Shown in pieces: positions 6,839 through 12,080 of a DNA stretch of 12,080 nt. Under the pieces are notes generated by a model. That model was not told the DNA's origin. It worked only from the letters and a program-made list of their open reading frames with translations, and ran no database searches. Made by a program: the position numbers and the translations under genes. Each line of letters opens with the position of its first letter. Position 1 is the first letter of the stretch. The stretch covers positions 1 through 12,080 of the forward strand of contig CAKKOZ010000026.1 in the NCBI GenBank assembly GCA_919901335.1. Reading direction: 5' to 3'. Origin of the DNA: Nitrospiria bacterium (GTDB lineage Bacteria; Nitrospirota; Nitrospiria; JACQBZ01).

Positions 6839-7624
6839 TTGATCGACAGCCATGCTCATCTCTATGACCCTGTCTTCGACGCTGATCGCGACGAGGTCTT
6901 ATCCCGCGCGCGCGATGCCGGAGTCGAGGCAATCATCTCGATCGGCTGTGATCTTGAGACCAGCCGCCGCGCCGTGGAGTCGGCCGATCGGAGTGAGATG
7001 ATTTATGCCACGATCGGCGTCCATCCGCATGAGGTCAAGCATATCAACGACGCCACACTAGCCGAGATCGAGACACTGGCCGCGCATCGAAAAGTAGTCG
7101 GCTACGGCGAGATCGGCTTGGATTATTACTACCTGCATTCTCCCAGGGAGACGCAGCAGAAACAGTTCCGCCTCCAGATCGGACTGGCCAGGACGCTCGG
7201 CCTTCCGATCGTGGTTCATTCACGCGATGCGAAGGCGGATACGCTGGCCATATTAAAAGAGGAAGGCGCCGGGACGGTCGGCGGCGTGATGCATTGCTTC
7301 ACGGGTGATCTTGAGATGGCCCGCGCGGCGATCGAATTGAATTTTTATATCTCGTTCTCGGGCGTACTGACGTTTACGAATGCACGCGCGCTGCGCGAGA
7401 CGGCCCGTGCGCTGCCGCTGGACCGGATCCTGATCGAGACCGACTGCCCCTACCTCACGCCTGTTCCCCACCGCGGCCGCCGGAACGAGCCGGCCTATGT
7501 CCGACACACGGCCCATGCACTGGCCGAATTGCATCCATCCCGGACCCCCGAAGAAGTGATGCGGATCACGGCCGGCAACGCGGCCAGGCTTTTTGCCCTC
7601 TCCCGTCCTAACTCCCTGCCGTGA
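6839..7624 (+). CDS. tatD: TatD family metal-dependent hydrolase
   Basis: This is a TIM-barrel metallohydrolase of the TatD/YcfH/YabD family (261 residues, normal length). The metal ligands are all present: H5 and H7 (DSHAH), E91 (GEIGLD), H127 (VVHSRD), H152 (MHCFTG) and D202 (ETDCPYL). Family members act as 3'-5' exonucleases on DNA or as D-aminoacyl-tRNA deacylases. The sequence fits the generic YcfH/TatD type and cannot be assigned more closely. The start is TTG, supported by GAGGG 7 bases upstream and by the position of the N-terminal HxH motif. It opens the plus-strand operon, with the kinase gene 36 bases after its stop. No functional link between tatD and the kinase is apparent from sequence. 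Confidence 0.92.
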   Translation: MIDSHAHLYDPVFDADRDEVLSRARDAGVEAIISIGCDLETSRRAVESADRSEMIYATIGVHPHEVKHINDATLAEIETLAAHRKVVGYGEIGLDYYYLHSPRETQQKQFRLQIGLARTLGLPIVVHSRDAKADTLAILKEEGAGTVGGVMHCFTGDLEMARAAIELNFYISFSGVLTFTNARALRETARALPLDRILIETDCPYLTPVPHRGRRNEPAYVRHTAHALAELHPSRTPEEVMRITAGNAARLFALSRPNSLP

Positions 7625-7660
7625 TTGACTGATTTCAACCATCATGATACATTGGCGGCC

Positions 7661-9517
7661 ATGACGGCGCAGACCCATTTCGGGAAATATCTGCTGATCG
7701 ATAAAGTCGGCACAGGCGGCATGGCCGAACTCTTCATGGCCAAACAGACGGGCATGAAGGGTTTTGAGAAAGTGATGGCGATCAAGCGCATCCTCCCCCA
7801 CCTCACCGAAGATGCCGAATTCGTCTCCATGTTCATCAATGAGGCCAAGCTGGCCGCGCTTCTGACCCACCAGAACATCGTCCAGATCTTCGACCTCGGC
7901 CATATCGAAAATTCCTTTTTTATCGCCATGGAATACGTGATGGGCAAGGACCTCAGGACGATCTTACAGCGCGCCAAAACGCTCAACCATCCCTTGTCCG
8001 TCGGGCATGCGCTGCTGATCATGAGCAAGGTTTGCGCCGGCATGGATTACGCCCACCGCAAAAAGGACCTGACCGGCCGGGACTTGAATCTCGTCCATCG
8101 CGACATCAGCCCGCAGAACATTCTGGTATCGTATGAGGGCGAGGTGAAACTGGTTGATTTCGGAATCGCGAAGGCCGCCTCCCAGGCTGCCGAGACGCGC
8201 ACCGGCATTCTGAAAGGCAAGCTGTCCTACATGGCGCCCGAGCAGGCCCGGGGCCGTCCGGTCGATCGGCGGACCGATATCTTCGCGATCGGAATTGTGT
8301 TGTACGAAATTCTCACGGGGCACAAACTGTTCACGGGCGACAACGACTTCGACACCCTGGAGAAGGTCCGCGAGGCCAAGGTGGAACCCCCGCCCACCTC
8401 GCTGAACAAACAGGTCGCGCCGGAACTCGAGGCGATCCTCCTCAAGGCGCTGGCCAAGGAGCCGGAGAACCGCTACGCATCGGCATCCGAGATGCAGACC
8501 GCGCTGGAGGACCACATGTCCCAGAAGGGACATGACTTCAGCACCGTCCGACTGGCCCAGTATCTACAAAACCTCTTTCAGCATGATATCGAACAGGACA
8601 GCCAGCGGTTCCAGATCGCCGTCGGCGCGACCGTTGCCGTCACCGATCAAAGCACCGTCGTCCGCAGACCCGCGCCGGCTTCAGAATCCACGCCGTCCCG
8701 GCCGAGCCGTCGTCTCCCCACGCCGGTCCCCGCGCGGAAGCCGGCCGGGCCGTCCGTCGTCCGCCTCATGATCCTGACCGCCATGCTTATGATGCTCTCG
8801 GTCACGCTGCTCTCGATGATCAACCCGCCGTTCCTCGCATCCCTGTCCGATTCTTATCCAAAGGTGCATACGGCCGTGGTCCGCCTATCGCAATGGCCCC
8901 TCCATACGCTGGAGTGGACTTCGGCCGCTCTAAACAACACAGCGCCCCCGCCAGCATCGCCGGAGGCATCGCCGGGCCCCATCGAGACCGCGCCGGCCTT
9001 CCTCGAGCCCGTTTTTCAGGAACCGACGATCGTTCCGACCGAGATCACCGAAGAGCCGGATCGGAAATTGACCCCCCAGGAGAAAGAAGAGGTCCGGACG
9101 CTCCTCCGCGACGCAAAGACGGCCTACAATGAACGGCGGCTGGACGATGTGGAACGGATGCTCCGCCGGATCATTGACCTGAATCCAAAAGTTCCGGTCG
9201 TCTACCATCTGCTCGGTACCGTGACGATGGAACGGAAGGATCCGGACAGAGCGCTCCGAATCTTTGAAGAGGCCACCCGAAAATTTCCGGATTACCCGCT
9301 CTTGCATTATGATCTCGGTTTCCTGTATTTTAAGCAGGGGGTGGTTTCGCTGGCCAATGACGAATTCAAAAAAGCGTTGGCCTTGGACCCCAATGCCCCG
9401 ATGGCCGAGCGCGCGCGGGCCGTTCTTCAAGAAATCGGCCGGCCGGCCGGCAGGCAGGAAATTCGGCCGGTCGCCTCCCCCGATACAAAGCCGGAATCAA
9501 GCGAGTCCGAACCATGA
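7661..9517 (+). CDS. Transmembrane Ser/Thr protein kinase with periplasmic TPR domain
   Basis: This is a Hanks-type kinase of 618 residues. The kinase domain spans about 7-290. It has glycine loop GTGGMA (17-22), catalytic lysine K42 in MAIK, helix-C glutamate E61, HRDIS with D148 and N153, DFG at 166-168 and APE at 192-194. The activation loop (170-190) carries T179 and T181, likely autophosphorylation sites. A Pro/Arg-rich juxtamembrane stretch (335-366) and one membrane segment (about 367-388) follow. A Pro/Ala-rich linker and two to three TPR units (475-590) then come on what should be the periplasmic side. There are no PASTA repeats. The ATG at 7661 was chosen because the kinase fold begins at once. 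An in-frame TTG at 7625 would add 12 residues, and neither start has a good ribosome site. The last four bases overlap the FHA gene (ATGA), so the two are coupled. Confidence 0.92.
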   Translation: MTAQTHFGKYLLIDKVGTGGMAELFMAKQTGMKGFEKVMAIKRILPHLTEDAEFVSMFINEAKLAALLTHQNIVQIFDLGHIENSFFIAMEYVMGKDLRTILQRAKTLNHPLSVGHALLIMSKVCAGMDYAHRKKDLTGRDLNLVHRDISPQNILVSYEGEVKLVDFGIAKAASQAAETRTGILKGKLSYMAPEQARGRPVDRRTDIFAIGIVLYEILTGHKLFTGDNDFDTLEKVREAKVEPPPTSLNKQVAPELEAILLKALAKEPENRYASASEMQTALEDHMSQKGHDFSTVRLAQYLQNLFQHDIEQDSQRFQIAVGATVAVTDQSTVVRRPAPASESTPSRPSRRLPTPVPARKPAGPSVVRLMILTAMLMMLSVTLLSMINPPFLASLSDSYPKVHTAVVRLSQWPLHTLEWTSAALNNTAPPPASPEASPGPIETAPAFLEPVFQEPTIVPTEITEEPDRKLTPQEKEEVRTLLRDAKTAYNERRLDDVERMLRRIIDLNPKVPVVYHLLGTVTMERKDPDRALRIFEEATRKFPDYPLLHYDLGFLYFKQGVVSLANDEFKKALALDPNAPMAERARAVLQEIGRPAGRQEIRPVASPDTKPESSESEP

Positions 9518-10095
9518 AAGTCACCTGCGACGGCTGCCGCACCATCTACGACCTTCCGGAAGGCAGGGAAGGCCAGATGGGCTGTCCGTACTGCGAACAC
9601 ATGAACCGACCGAATCCACCGGGTGCGGCAAAGGATACCGTACCCCTGTCTCACGACGATATGCTGGACCACAGCAAGACGATGATGGGACCGATGGACG
9701 GCCGGCTCTCCGATGAGAGCTCGGCTGCCATCCGTCAAACCATCGCCGGAAAAAAGATCGGGCTGTTGCCGAACCTGGAAGCGGCCCTGGTCGTCCTGGA
9801 AGGCGACGGGAAGGGAAGGCGGATCATGCTGGAAAAAAGTCAGCTTACCCTCGGCCGGAAACAGGCCGACGTGGCCTTGACCGATCCTGAAGCCTCGCGA
9901 CGGCATTGCGCTTTGCTGCTCTACGGCGACTTCGCCGTGGTGAGAGACATGGGCAGCGTCAACGGAACCAAGGTCAATGACCGGGTCGTGAAAGAAGGGC
10001 TGCTCAAATCCGGGGACAGGATTCAGATCGGCGCCACCGTCCTCCAATTCGTGGTGTCGCCCAAAACCGCTCAACCATCCAGTCCGCACAAATAA
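9514..10095 (+). CDS. Zinc-ribbon and FHA domain protein, likely kinase partner
   Basis: This is a soluble 193-residue protein. Residues 1-30 form an MJ0042-like zinc ribbon with C5, C8, C24 and C27. A flexible linker (31-80) contains several threonines, notably T42 in AKDTVPL and T56 in HSKTMMG. An FHA domain (about 90-181) follows, with the phosphothreonine-binding residues G114-R115, S128-R-R-H131 and N150-G151 in place. FHA domains bind phosphothreonine, so this protein probably reads or receives the mark of the kinase encoded just upstream. In GarA and OdhI, N-terminal Thr phosphorylation locks the FHA domain onto itself, and the linker here could do the same (inference). The ATG overlaps the kinase stop in ATGA. 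The next gene starts one base after its TAA. Confidence 0.9.
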   Translation: MKVTCDGCRTIYDLPEGREGQMGCPYCEHMNRPNPPGAAKDTVPLSHDDMLDHSKTMMGPMDGRLSDESSAAIRQTIAGKKIGLLPNLEAALVVLEGDGKGRRIMLEKSQLTLGRKQADVALTDPEASRRHCALLLYGDFAVVRDMGSVNGTKVNDRVVKEGLLKSGDRIQIGATVLQFVVSPKTAQPSSPHK

Positions 10096-10096
10096 A

Positions 10097-10948
10097 ATGC
10101 GTAAGAGATTGCAAGCGAAGCGGCCCGTCTTCATCATCGGATCGGCTGTGCTGTTGTTCGGACTCCTGTTCGGGCCGGCCGCCTGCGAGAGGAAACCGGA
10201 CGGCATGGTCCGGGTTCCGGGCGGCGAATTTTTAATGGGCACGGACGATGTCGACGCCGACAACGAGGCGCTGGAGCACGGTTGGCCTCATCCCTGGTAT
10301 GAAGATGAACATCCGCTGCATCGGGTGAACCTGCCGTCCTTTTTTATCGATGCCTACGAAGTAACCGACGAGCAGTACAAAAAATTCCTGGACGCCGCTC
10401 CCCGGCCGCTTCCGGACGACTGGGCGAACGGGACGTATCCGGAGGGCAAGGCCCGGTTCCCGGTGATCTACGTGAACTGGTTCGACGCCGAGGCCTATTG
10501 CCGCTGGGCCAACAAACACCTTCCCTCCGAGGAGGAATGGGAGAAGGCCGCGCGAGGACCGGACGGCCTAAAGTACCCGTGGGCTGATCTTTTTTCCCCC
10601 GCGCCGGCGGTCATCGCCCAAGGACCGGTCATGATCGCGTCGGCCGTTGCGGTCGGACAATTCGAAGGCGGTAAGAGCCCCTACGGGGCCTATGACATGA
10701 TCGGGAATGTTTGGGAATGGACAAACAGCTGGTACATACCTTATCCCGGCAATGGTGCACAAAACAAAGATTTCGGCCGGGTGTTTCGCGTCACGCGCGG
10801 GCTGTCCTTCATGAGCGTCGGGCATTACTCGGGAGAAGCCTACACCCAGATCGCCTCGGTCGTCGCCCGCGCCTCGTTTCGTTCGTATGACTTCCCAGAC
10901 TCACGATTAGCCGATCGGGGCTTTCGATGCGCACAATCGACCCGGTAG
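10097..10948 (+). CDS. SUMF1/FGE-sulfatase-like domain lipoprotein without catalytic cysteines
   Basis: This is a 283-residue protein with a lipoprotein-type signal (hydrophobic 11-27, PAAC with acylated C30) and an FGE-sulfatase (SUMF1) fold. Fold markers are MVRVPGGEFLMGTD (37-50), IDAYEVTDEQYKKFL (84-98), PVIYVNWFDAEAYCRWA (122-138), HLPSEEEWEKAARG (141-154), GAYDMIGNVWEW (197-208) and a C-terminal DRGFRC (273-278). True formylglycine-generating enzymes have two cysteines in the segment before VAARSS-like motifs; the matching segment here (about 243-262, HYSGEAYTQIASVVARAS) has none. It therefore probably acts as a binding or structural domain rather than an oxidase. Many bacterial kinases carry such a domain fused to them (for example Chlamydia Pkn1), which fits its place in a kinase operon. 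The ATG is one base after the FHA stop, with no clear Shine-Dalgarno. Confidence 0.9.
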   Translation: MRKRLQAKRPVFIIGSAVLLFGLLFGPAACERKPDGMVRVPGGEFLMGTDDVDADNEALEHGWPHPWYEDEHPLHRVNLPSFFIDAYEVTDEQYKKFLDAAPRPLPDDWANGTYPEGKARFPVIYVNWFDAEAYCRWANKHLPSEEEWEKAARGPDGLKYPWADLFSPAPAVIAQGPVMIASAVAVGQFEGGKSPYGAYDMIGNVWEWTNSWYIPYPGNGAQNKDFGRVFRVTRGLSFMSVGHYSGEAYTQIASVVARASFRSYDFPDSRLADRGFRCAQSTR

Positions 10949-10973
10949 ACCACCAGCAGCCCCTATCCATTCA

Positions 10974-11066
10974 ATGAAAAAAACCGTGATCGGACTCCTT
11001 TTGGGCATTCTAATATCGGCCGGACTGCTGATCGGTTTGGCCCTTTGGCCCCTTGCAACGCCTTAA
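10974..11066 (+). CDS. Possible 30-residue single-membrane-segment protein
   Basis: A 31-codon frame starts 25 bases after the SUMF1-like gene and reads MKKTVIGLLLGILISAGLLI, then a second hydrophobic stretch ending WPLATP. It has two N-terminal lysines and an almost wholly hydrophobic body, like a small membrane protein or a signal sequence without a body. No Shine-Dalgarno precedes the ATG, and there is no homology I can name. It could be the last gene of the kinase operon or the start of a decayed lipoprotein gene. The frame ends only 6 bases before the convergent FHA gene. Confidence 0.4.
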   Translation: MKKTVIGLLLGILISAGLLIGLALWPLATP

Positions 11067-11072
11067 TAATTT

Positions 11073-11426
11073 TTATTCACTCTCCCTGATATGGATCTGG
11101 AGGACGGTGCTGCCGAGGCGGAACGTGTCATTGTCTTTGAGCAGCTCATCTTTGATCTGAAAATCGTTGAGAAATGTTCCGGAAGCGCTTTGAAGATCCC
11201 GCAGTACGATCAGATCACCGTAGACCTCAACGGCGCAATGAAGCTTCGACACGACCGGGTCCTGAACATCCACATCCGCTCCGTCCCGCCCGAAGGTGAC
11301 CCGGCTCTTCTTGGACAGGACAAAGGCATGGCCGGCACCCACGCCTTCCAGTATATGAAGACCGATCTTCCGGTCCTTGGGAAGGACCATCGCCTTTCCC
11401 TGAATCGCCTGTTCAACCGGATTCAT
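11073..11426 (-). CDS. Second FHA domain protein, with a weakened NG motif
   Basis: This is a 117-residue, essentially single-domain FHA protein with a short N-terminus of about 20 residues and no zinc ribbon. The fold runs from about 22 to 115. Ligand-binding residues are G46-R47 and S60-K-L-H63. The canonical Asn-Gly pair is replaced by S82-G83 in SASGTFLN, so phosphothreonine binding may be altered. It resembles the FHA domain of the other protein in the window: both have HCA plus YGD, an LRD/VRD turn and GxTVLQ near the end. They may be paralogues or a shared family. The ATG overlaps the NYN nuclease stop in ATGA, so it is translationally coupled to that gene. It converges on the kinase operon. 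Confidence 0.88.
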   Translation of the reverse strand: MNPVEQAIQGKAMVLPKDRKIGLHILEGVGAGHAFVLSKKSRVTFGRDGADVDVQDPVVSKLHCAVEVYGDLIVLRDLQSASGTFLNDFQIKDELLKDNDTFRLGSTVLQIHIRESE

Positions 11427-11932
11427 AGTTTGTTCAGCCGTAGACGTTTTTTCCGTTCCTGTTTTGACAACCGCCGGGGATTCCCCTTCTTTTCCGTACG
11501 AAGAACCTGGATCTCCTCTTCGGACCGCACGCCCTCATCCGGGTCGGTGCCCGCGACCTGAGCCAATCGCGCCCCGAATTCGCCGACCGAGACGGCCACC
11601 CCGCCGGCCGCGCGGACCAGCCGGGCCACCTCCCGGTCGGAGGAGACAACCAGGCTTGCGCTGCCCAGTTCCTCGGCCATGCGGACGATCACCTCATCGG
11701 CCTTCTCACCGTGTCGTGAGAAGACGACCTCGACTCCCTGGCGAAGTTCGCCGTGTTCGCTGGGCCACCCGGACCCCCAGCCGTCGAAGACCGCCGTCAC
11801 CGAATAGCCCTTCAGTGCCCGGTAACGCGCCAGCCGGCCGATCAGCTCATCGCGCCGTGCCTCGATATCCCCGCGCAGCCCCTTTTCACTCCCGATGAAA
11901 TTATACCCGTCCACGATGATCTGGATCGCCAT
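11423..11932 (-). CDS. NYN domain (YacP/Rae1-like) ribonuclease
   Basis: This is a 169-residue NYN/PIN-like protein with YacP-family features and length. Four acidic positions form the metal site: D8 in VDGYNFIG, D50 in VFDGW, D79 in EKADEVI and D99 in SSDREV. The C-terminus (145-169) is very basic, suited to RNA or ribosome binding. B. subtilis Rae1 (YacP) is a ribosome-associated mRNA endonuclease; the same role here is inferred. A frame from TTG at 11968 would add 12 residues, but that TTG is the start of a good -35 box and the added residues lie upstream of the fold, so the ATG at 11932 was chosen. It has no Shine-Dalgarno and lies 7 bases after a -10 box, which suggests leaderless translation. 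It is coupled to the FHA gene downstream. Confidence 0.88.
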   Translation of the reverse strand: MAIQIIVDGYNFIGSEKGLRGDIEARRDELIGRLARYRALKGYSVTAVFDGWGSGWPSEHGELRQGVEVVFSRHGEKADEVIVRMAEELGSASLVVSSDREVARLVRAAGGVAVSVGEFGARLAQVAGTDPDEGVRSEEEIQVLRTEKKGNPRRLSKQERKKRLRLNKL

Positions 11933-11939
11933 GAGGACC

Positions 11940-11968
11940 AAGATAATCCAGGCTCCAGCGAAAGTCAA
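11940..11968 (-). promoter_or_regulatory. Promoter for the NYN-FHA unit, probably leaderless
   Basis: On the minus strand TTGACT (11963-11968) and TATCTT (11940-11945) are separated by 17 bases. The -10 ends 7 bases before the ATG at 11932, so the start of transcription should fall at or within a base or two of the ATG. That explains the absence of a ribosome binding site. Confidence 0.6.
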
Positions 11969-12011
11969 TCGCGAAGAAAGCCGGCGGCGTTAAACGTTCA
12001 TCCGACTATAG

Positions 12012-12040
12012 TTGACAACACCAGTGGAGTGGGCTAAATT
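12012..12040 (+). promoter_or_regulatory. Strong sigma70-like promoter at the right edge
   Basis: A perfect TTGACA (12012-12017) and TAAATT (12035-12040) are spaced by 17 bases. An ATG begins 7 bases after the -10, again matching a leaderless start. An 8-base palindrome ACTATAGT (12005-12012) touches the -35 and could be a binding site, but it has only one copy and no proven role. Confidence 0.7.
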
Positions 12041-12047
12041 AGCGGCA

Positions 12048-12080
12048 ATGGAACCGGATCAGCACTCCCAAAAAGGCTGC
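12048..12080 (+). CDS. Partial gene start cut by the window edge
   Basis: An ATG opens a frame that runs without a stop to the end of the window (11 codons, MEPDQHSQKGC). It directly follows the promoter at 12012-12040 and has no Shine-Dalgarno. Too little is present to identify a product. It is divergent from the NYN gene. The real start could also lie beyond the window. Confidence 0.4.
   Translation, partial: MEPDQHSQKGC

Noticed and set aside
9436..9471. GGCCGGCC-rich repeat near the end of the kinase gene
   Set aside because: It encodes GRPAGRQEIRPV in frame and is explained by GC-rich codons; there is no array or repeated unit elsewhere.
11036..11072. Terminator between the kinase operon and the convergent FHA gene
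   Set aside because: A GGCC-CTTT-GGCC stem and a later T-rich run exist but are separated by about 15 bases, and the stem is only 4 base pairs. The area also overlaps the possible microprotein.
11933..11968. Twelve-residue hydrophobic N-terminal extension of the NYN protein from TTG
   Set aside because: The extension coincides with the -35, spacer and -10 of a good promoter and lies upstream of the NYN fold, which starts right at the ATG at 11932.

Overview
The window is a compact, GC-rich bacterial chromosome segment with no rRNA, tRNA, insertion sequence or CRISPR array. Several things point to a Gram-negative-type envelope: three predicted lipoproteins, a Tat-like exported MsrB, a PBP7-type murein endopeptidase and a kinase with an apparently periplasmic TPR domain. 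Genes are tightly packed, often with 0-4 base junctions, and TTG start codons are frequent. Gene content and style (HRDIS-type Ser/Thr kinase, MJ0042-like zinc ribbon, FHA proteins) fit Nitrospirota, Desulfobacterota or similar lineages. That placement is an inference; nothing in the sequence fixes the taxon.

Left part (1-4179): a Tat-exported methionine sulfoxide reductase B (msrB, +) converges on a minus-strand run. In transcription order that run is a two-CBS-domain protein, a PBP7-like D-Ala-D-Ala endopeptidase lipoprotein, a GIY-YIG mini-nuclease, a DoxX membrane protein, a cupin and a HAD phosphatase. A good sigma70-like promoter precedes the CBS gene and the later junctions are short, so one long operon of housekeeping and stress genes is plausible. 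A 33-codon TPR-like coding scrap lies between the HAD and msrB stops.

Middle (4180-7624): a TPR lipoprotein and the ABC-F ATPase Uup form a minus-strand pair. A region with divergent promoters separates them from tatD on the plus strand.

Right part (7625-12080): tatD leads into a signalling operon of a transmembrane Ser/Thr kinase with C-terminal TPRs, a zinc-ribbon/FHA protein and a SUMF1-like lipoprotein that lacks the formylglycine-generating cysteines. A 30-codon membrane microprotein may follow. Facing it on the minus strand is a second two-gene unit, a YacP/Rae1-type NYN ribonuclease coupled by an ATGA overlap to a second FHA protein. The kinase, two FHA proteins and periplasmic SUMF1-like and TPR domains look like a trans-envelope phosphorylation module, possibly linked to mRNA cleavage by the neighbouring NYN nuclease. 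This is the most interesting part of the window.

At the far right, two divergent promoters each place the -10 box exactly 7 bases before an ATG, and msrB has a perfect TATAAT 6 bases before its ATG. Leaderless transcripts may therefore be common in this genome.
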